11,667 nucleotides of DNA. Origin: Bacteroidota bacterium. GTDB lineage: Bacteria > Bacteroidota > Bacteroidia > Flavobacteriales_D > Crocinitomicaceae. Numbering within the stretch: the stretch's first letter is position 1; the number at the start of each line of letters is the position of its first letter. Below, one piece after another: positions 7,667 to 11,667 of this stretch. Both the position numbers and the translations under genes were made by a program. The DNA lies in the NCBI GenBank assembly GCA_024280195.1, contig JAJRQP010000057.1, positions 1 through 11,667 of the forward strand, read 5' to 3'. The notes below the pieces were generated by a model. The model saw only the letters and a list, made by a program, of their open reading frames with translations, searched no databases and had not been told where the DNA came from.

Positions 7667-7674
7667 TATATTTG
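7667..7674 (+). promoter_or_regulatory. -7 element of the delta-60 protein gene, very short leader
   Basis: TATATTTG matches the TAnnTTTG consensus perfectly and ends only four bases before the ATG at 7679. Transcription would begin at or next to the start codon, implying a leaderless or nearly leaderless mRNA. The -33 region shows only TTC at 7642-7644, so the promoter is incomplete by consensus. No alternative start downstream preserves the signal peptide. Confidence 0.4.
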
Positions 7675-7678
7675 ATGT

Positions 7679-9100
7679 ATGAATAAAAAACACCTTCTTT
7701 TATGTTTAACTATTATTTCCTCTATGTCTTTTGGACAACACGGTTATAATGATACAAACTTTAATAATAACACTTTCATCTCTCCTATTGATCTAGGATT
7801 TACAGGGTTGTTAAATTACAGTATATCAATTCAAAGTGATGATAAAATTTTGGTTGGAGGAAATTTCACCTCTTATGATAATGATTCAATATTAGGATTA
7901 ATTCGCCTTCTACCAAACGGGGAAAAAGACACTACATTTAACTACGTTTCAGGAAATAATGTAAAGGACATGTACGTTTTATCGAACAATTCCATTTTAG
8001 TCTGTACGGAAATGTTTGTTTTTAGAATTTTACCCTCTGGAGCGTTTGATTCCTCTTTTAATTTTGCTACATTTTCTAATGGCGAAGTATACTCTATTGA
8101 TGTCCAGCAGGACGGGAAAATTATTGTCGGGGGAAGCTTTCAGTATGTTAACGGTGTTTTAAATCATTATATAGTACGCTTAAACACAGATGGAACTTTG
8201 GATAATAGTTTTTCTTCCCCATTATTTGATAACGCAACTTTTGGAATGTCTGCAAATAAGGTTAAAGTTTTGAATAATGGAAAAATAATGGCTGGCGGTA
8301 AGTTTTCATGCTGTTCTTCGCTTGTAAGAATTGATTCCACTGGAGTAATAGACAACACTTTTTTTGCAAATTCTCTTAGTGGGATAACTGTCTATGATTT
8401 TATTGAACTTGATAATTCAGATATTATATTTGGGGGTACTTGGTCATCTTTTGGAGGTCATTTAACTTATACAGTAAATAAATTAAAACAAGATGGATCG
8501 GTTGATTTAAGTTTTGTTTCTCATGATGGTGGTGTAAGCGGCTATACTTCACATCGAGTAACATCGGTTAATTATTTGCATGGAAACAGAGTTTTAATAG
8601 GAGGTTATTTCCCTCTTGTCAATGGCTTAAATAGGTCTTGTTTTCTAATCGATGAAAATGGAAACAGAGATGCTTCTTTTGATGTGAATGAAGAATGTTT
8701 TGGAACAGGAGGACTAACAGAGGTCTATGATTCTGGCGTTCAATCTACGGGAGGTGTTATTATTGGAGGACGATTTGGTTCAATTGGCAACCAAATCAGA
8801 AATAATGTTGCTAGAATTAATGTTGACTCAAGCTTCGTAGGACTATTGGGACATGATAAAATCAATTACTCTTTATTTCCAAACCCTACTTCAGAAAAAC
8901 TAAACATCTCTTTTGGAAAGATAGAAGGAGCAAAAGTGATTCGAATAATTGATCTTTCGGGTAAGATGATTCTATCAAAACAAACCAATAATTTATCTAT
9001 ATCGCTTGATTTAAATATTGCTGCAGGGTATTATCAAATTATTGTTTCAACAGAAGATGATCAGGTGTTGGTTAATGAGAAACTAGTCATTCAAAAATAG
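7679..9100 (+). CDS. Secreted delta-60 repeat beta-propeller-like protein with T9SS sorting domain
   Basis: The 473-residue protein starts with a signal peptide (1-20, ending SMSFGQ). It then carries seven delta-60-type repeats, each with an 'xDGKIxVGGxF' half and a 'RLxxDGxxDxSF' half, at about 47-87, 96-127, 138-178, 194-228, 239-279, 295-334 and 353-386. The second is the most diverged (SILVCTEMF). The N-terminal NDTNF resembles the closing half of a repeat. Seven repeats would fit a seven-bladed propeller, but that is an inference. Residues about 398-473 (YSLFPNPTSEKLNI, then IIDLSGKMI, ending EKLVIQK) match a type A T9SS C-terminal sorting domain. The protein should therefore cross the outer membrane through the gliding-associated secretion system and be released or anchored at the surface. 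No enzymatic motif is seen; a binding or adhesive role is possible. It is monocistronic, with a terminator downstream. Confidence 0.9.
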   Translation: MNKKHLLLCLTIISSMSFGQHGYNDTNFNNNTFISPIDLGFTGLLNYSISIQSDDKILVGGNFTSYDNDSILGLIRLLPNGEKDTTFNYVSGNNVKDMYVLSNNSILVCTEMFVFRILPSGAFDSSFNFATFSNGEVYSIDVQQDGKIIVGGSFQYVNGVLNHYIVRLNTDGTLDNSFSSPLFDNATFGMSANKVKVLNNGKIMAGGKFSCCSSLVRIDSTGVIDNTFFANSLSGITVYDFIELDNSDIIFGGTWSSFGGHLTYTVNKLKQDGSVDLSFVSHDGGVSGYTSHRVTSVNYLHGNRVLIGGYFPLVNGLNRSCFLIDENGNRDASFDVNEECFGTGGLTEVYDSGVQSTGGVIIGGRFGSIGNQIRNNVARINVDSSFVGLLGHDKINYSLFPNPTSEKLNISFGKIEGAKVIRIIDLSGKMILSKQTNNLSISLDLNIAAGYYQIIVSTEDDQVLVNEKLVIQK

Positions 9101-9126
9101 ATTAAGCAGAGTTCAACCAAATCACT

Positions 9127-9165
9127 AATAGTACCGAAGGTTTATCTTTCGGTACTATTTTCTTT
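9127..9165 (+). terminator. Strong rho-independent terminator after the delta-60 protein gene
   Basis: A perfect 12-base stem (AATAGTACCGAA pairs with TTCGGTACTATT), extendable by two pairs, closes a five-base loop (TTTAT). It is followed by TTTCTTT-like sequence. It begins 26 bases after the stop at 9100 and isolates the kynurenine operon from upstream transcription. Confidence 0.88.
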
Positions 9166-9217
9166 ATAAGAATAAAACTCTCTTGTCAATAAACTCCTTT
9201 TTCTTTGAAAGAATACT

Positions 9218-9225
9218 TATTTTTG
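9218..9225 (+). promoter_or_regulatory. Probable -7 element of the kynurenine operon
   Basis: TATTTTTG is a perfect TAnnTTTG match located downstream of the terminator and 28 bases before the kynU ATG. The -33 region at the right distance reads TTT rather than TTG. Predicted transcription start is near 9231, leaving a leader of about 22 bases without a clear Shine-Dalgarno sequence. Confidence 0.5.
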
Positions 9226-9253
9226 AGAATATCATCTTTTAGAAAAAATCAGA

Positions 9254-10549
9254 ATGAACGAGCTTACAGCAACAACTTTCACTAATTCCCAAGCTTTTGC
9301 TAAGGAATTAGATACAAAAGACCCTTTAAAATTATTTAGAGAACGGTTTTACCTTCCAACTTTTACGGAGAATGAAGTAGTTTACTTCACGGGCAATTCT
9401 TTAGGGCTACAACCTAAATCTGTTGAAAAATACATTAAAGAAGAATTAGATGCTTGGGCAAAGTTTGGTGTCGAAGGTCATTTTTTAGCAAAAAAACCTT
9501 GGTTTTCTTATCATGAGTTTTTATCAGAGAAAGTTGCCAGGATAGTTGGAGCAAATCCAGAAGAAGTTGTGGTGACTCACTCTTTAACGACTAATTTACA
9601 CTTGTTGATGGTTTCATTCTATGAACCAAAAGGCAAACGAACGAAGATAATTTGTGAAGCAAAAGCATTTCCGAGCGATCAATACGCATTGGAGTCGCAA
9701 GTGAAGTTGCACGGATTGAATTTAGACGATAACCTGATAGAAATCGCACCTCGTGATGGAGAACATTTAATTCGAGAAGAAGATATTCTTGCAAAAATTG
9801 CAGAAATAGGAGATGAATTAGCAATGGTAATGATTGGCGGTGTAAACTATTACACAGGACAATTATTCGACATGAAATCAATCACTGAGGCAGGACACAA
9901 AGTCGGCGCAAAGGTTGGTTTTGATTTAGCACATGCTGCAGGGAACATTAATTTGAAATTGCACGATTGGGGAGTAGATTTTGCGGCTTGGTGTAGTTAT
10001 AAATACTTAAATTCTTCTCCAGGAGGAGTTTCGGGAATGTTTGTACACGAAAGACACGCTTATAATCCAGAATTACCTCGATTAGCAGGTTGGTGGGGAT
10101 ATGACAAAGAAACTCGTTTCCAAATGAAACCAGGATTTAACCCGATGCGTGGTGCAGAAGGTTGGCAGTTGAGTAACGCTCCAGTATTAGGAATGGCGGC
10201 TCATTTAGCTTCATTAGATATCTTTGACGAAGCGGGAATGGAGAGAATTGGTGAGAAAAGAGATAACATGACGGCATTTTTAGAGTTTGTGATAGAAGAT
10301 GTCTCCGCCAAAAACTCGGATAGATGTACTTTTGAAATCATTACTCCAAAAGACAAAACAAAAAGAGGTGCACAACTCTCTATTCTTGCACATGGACAAG
10401 GAAAAGCATTGTTTGATGCATTGACAGAGCAAGGTGTTGTTGCTGATTGGAGAGAACCAAATGTAATACGAATAGCCCCAGCGCCGTTGTACAATTCGTA
10501 TGAAGATTGTTATCGTTTTGGTGTGTGTTTAGAAAAAGCGATACAGTAA
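9254..10549 (+). CDS. kynU: Kynureninase
   Basis: This PLP enzyme cleaves kynurenine or 3-hydroxykynurenine to anthranilate or 3-hydroxyanthranilate plus alanine, in the cytosol. The 431 residues match the family along their length: FTGNSLGLQP near residue 45, THSLTTNLHLLM, EAKAFPSDQYALESQ, GGVNYYTGQ, DLAHAAGN from Asp224, the PLP lysine Lys250 in CSYKYLNSSPGG, then RLAGWWG and GAEGWQLSNAP, and the C-terminal DWREPNVIRIAPAPLYNS. Length is typical and no key residue is missing. It is the first gene of a plus-strand run with a small membrane protein and kynurenine 3-monooxygenase. That association suggests the preferred substrate in vivo is 3-hydroxykynurenine. In Bacteroidota this route can feed quinolinate and NAD synthesis; whether it does so here depends on genes outside the window. 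Confidence 0.97.
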   Translation: MNELTATTFTNSQAFAKELDTKDPLKLFRERFYLPTFTENEVVYFTGNSLGLQPKSVEKYIKEELDAWAKFGVEGHFLAKKPWFSYHEFLSEKVARIVGANPEEVVVTHSLTTNLHLLMVSFYEPKGKRTKIICEAKAFPSDQYALESQVKLHGLNLDDNLIEIAPRDGEHLIREEDILAKIAEIGDELAMVMIGGVNYYTGQLFDMKSITEAGHKVGAKVGFDLAHAAGNINLKLHDWGVDFAAWCSYKYLNSSPGGVSGMFVHERHAYNPELPRLAGWWGYDKETRFQMKPGFNPMRGAEGWQLSNAPVLGMAAHLASLDIFDEAGMERIGEKRDNMTAFLEFVIEDVSAKNSDRCTFEIITPKDKTKRGAQLSILAHGQGKALFDALTEQGVVADWREPNVIRIAPAPLYNSYEDCYRFGVCLEKAIQ

Positions 10550-10559
10550 GTTAATAATG

Positions 10560-10640
10560 AACAATTTATAATTAACAATAGACGTGGTTTAGAGGTTGGT
10601 GTAGGTGCCAAATTAGTAATAGTAAGGATTTGGTTTAGAG
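10560..10640. repeat. Short direct repeats in the kynU-downstream spacer
   Basis: The 101-base spacer (10550-10650) holds an AT-rich stretch with AACAAT at 10560-10565 and 10574-10579. It also holds the 10-mer TGGTTTAGAG at 10585-10594 and again at 10631-10640. The second 10-mer runs directly into AAGG, a Shine-Dalgarno-like motif before the next gene. No terminator hairpin or consensus promoter is visible, so transcription from kynU probably continues through it. The repeats may be a small duplication or a regulator or RNA site. Confidence 0.35.
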
Positions 10641-10650
10641 AAGGTAGAAA

Positions 10651-10872
10651 ATGAAAGAATTAACAATTCAACAATTAATACGAGCACAATATTCGGGGGC
10701 AGTCAGTGATGCTTCTTCTTATGTGAATTTAGCAATTCAAGCAGTTGCTGTTTTAATTGGTGGTATTGTGTTATGGAGAATAAGTGTGGTGATGCACAAG
10801 AAAAAATTAGCGCAACGCTCACGAAATGAGTTTTTTGACACGCCGTATTCAAAAGGTTGGAAAAGAAAGTAA
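10651..10872 (+). CDS. Small single-pass membrane protein of the kynurenine operon
   Basis: I do not recognise a family for this 73-residue protein. It has no cleavable signal peptide but one clear membrane helix at about residues 25-48 (NLAIQAVAVLIGGIVLW and onward). A basic tail follows (HKKKLAQRSR ... KGWKRK) that by the positive-inside rule should be cytoplasmic, leaving a short N-terminal part outside. The tail carries several aromatics (NEFFDTPYSKGW). The ATG is preceded by an SD-like AAGG six bases upstream (10641-10644), unusual in this window. Its stop is separated from the kmo ATG by one base (TAATATG), so coupling to kmo is likely. Because it lies between two enzymes of one pathway, a role tied to kynurenine metabolism is plausible, such as anchoring the monooxygenase at the membrane or an ancillary transport role. 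This is an inference from position only. Confidence 0.8.
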   Translation: MKELTIQQLIRAQYSGAVSDASSYVNLAIQAVAVLIGGIVLWRISVVMHKKKLAQRSRNEFFDTPYSKGWKRK

Positions 10873-10873
10873 T

Positions 10874-11667
10874 ATGAAAAAAGAAAAAACTGCAATTATT
10901 GTTGGAGCAGGATTAGTCGGTTCTTTATGGGCTGTCTATTTATCCAAAGCGGGTTACAAGGTCACTATTTATGAAAGTCGTCCGGATATTCGAGATGCGG
11001 ATATTTCTGCGGGTAAATCTATTAACCTTGCTCTTTCTACAAGAGGATGGAAAGCATTAGATACTGTTGGTGTTGGAGATGATATTAGAAAAATGGCGAT
11101 TCCAATGTTTGGAAGAACCATGCATGACATGGAGGGAAATTTATCTTACCAACCTTATGGAAAAGAAGGCCAAGCGATTTATTCTGTTTCTCGTGGAGGA
11201 GTCAATGCAAAGATGATGGATATTGCTGAGGAAAAAGGAGGAGCAACCATTCATTACAATATGCAATGCGTAGATGCAGACACAGAGAAAGGAGAGGTTA
11301 CTTTAAAAAACAGAACCACGGGAGAAATTTCAACGGCGGAAGCAGACGTTGTTTTTGCTGCTGATGGAGCCTTTTCTGCAGTGAGATACAATGCTATGCA
11401 AAAAGTAGAGGGATTTAATTTTAGTCAGAATTACATTAAAGACGGGTATCGTGAATTACTTCTTCCAGCTAACAAGGACGGTTCTTATAAAATGGACAAA
11501 AACACTTTACATATTTGGCCTAGAGGTCAGTTTATGTTGATTGCTTTAGCAAATGAAGATGGTTCTTTTACCTGTACTTTATTTATGCCTCATAAAGGTG
11601 AAGATGGTTCATTTGATAAATTAAATTCAAAAGAAAATGTGGTTACCTTTTTTAAAAAAACCTTTTC
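10874..11667 (+). CDS. kmo: Kynurenine 3-monooxygenase, 3' end cut by the window
   Basis: This FAD- and NADPH-dependent hydroxylase converts L-kynurenine to 3-hydroxykynurenine. The first 264 codons are present; the family is about 450-480 residues, so a little over half is visible. The Rossmann FAD-binding motif GAGLVG is at 11-16 and the acidic end of the second strand is in IYESR. SINLALSTRGWKAL follows, then the second FAD motif around Asp164-Gly165 (VVFAADGAFSAVR). GYRELLLP at 191-198 and WPRGQFMLIALANEDGSFTCTLF are characteristic of KMO as opposed to other class A flavin hydroxylases. The ATG at 10874 is one base after the preceding stop. Eukaryotic KMO has a C-terminal membrane anchor; the C-terminus here cannot be seen. 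It works immediately before kynureninase in the pathway. Confidence 0.96.
   Translation, partial: MKKEKTAIIVGAGLVGSLWAVYLSKAGYKVTIYESRPDIRDADISAGKSINLALSTRGWKALDTVGVGDDIRKMAIPMFGRTMHDMEGNLSYQPYGKEGQAIYSVSRGGVNAKMMDIAEEKGGATIHYNMQCVDADTEKGEVTLKNRTTGEISTAEADVVFAADGAFSAVRYNAMQKVEGFNFSQNYIKDGYRELLLPANKDGSYKMDKNTLHIWPRGQFMLIALANEDGSFTCTLFMPHKGEDGSFDKLNSKENVVTFFKKTF

Overview
The window looks like a chromosomal piece of an AT-rich member of the Bacteroidota, probably a marine or freshwater flavobacterium-like organism. The signs are a type IX secretion (T9SS) C-terminal sorting domain, a long mosaic secreted peptidase with PKD and CHU_C-type Ig-like domains, delta-60 repeats, TAnnTTTG-type promoter boxes, and few Shine-Dalgarno sequences. 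The lineage within the phylum is an inference. No tRNA, rRNA, CRISPR array, insertion sequence or phage gene is visible. Coding density is high and no gap between genes exceeds about 155 bases.

Layout. (1) Positions 1-3265, minus strand: the N-terminal 1088 codons of a secreted M4 (thermolysin-like) metallopeptidase with a long adhesive tail that runs off the left edge. (2) 3266-3412: a divergent intergenic region with helically phased TTAAC repeats. (3) 3413-3838, plus: a small secreted Lys/Glu-rich protein built of two copies of one module, followed by a terminator. (4) 7583-3891, minus: hemL (glutamate-1-semialdehyde aminomutase), then a LemA-family membrane protein and a DUF2207 (YciQ-like) membrane protein, the last two separated by one base. 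(5) 7679-9100, plus: a secreted protein with seven delta-60 repeats and a T9SS sorting domain, closed by a strong hairpin terminator. (6) 9254-11667, plus: kynureninase, an unrecognised 73-residue single-pass membrane protein, and kynurenine 3-monooxygenase (cut by the right edge), forming a kynurenine-pathway operon.

How the genes fit together. kmo and kynU encode consecutive steps, kynurenine to 3-hydroxykynurenine to 3-hydroxyanthranilate, on the tryptophan-to-quinolinate (NAD) or tryptophan catabolic route. The small membrane protein ends one base before kmo, so it is probably translationally coupled and may serve the same pathway. hemL supplies 5-aminolevulinate for haem. LemA and DUF2207 proteins are a recurrent gene pair whose function is not established. 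The peptidase and the delta-60 protein are exported, and the latter is very likely a T9SS substrate.

Most of the window is ordinary. The items most worth following are the small protein in the kynurenine operon, the phased TTAAC array, the duplicated small secreted protein, and the very short leader of the delta-60 gene.
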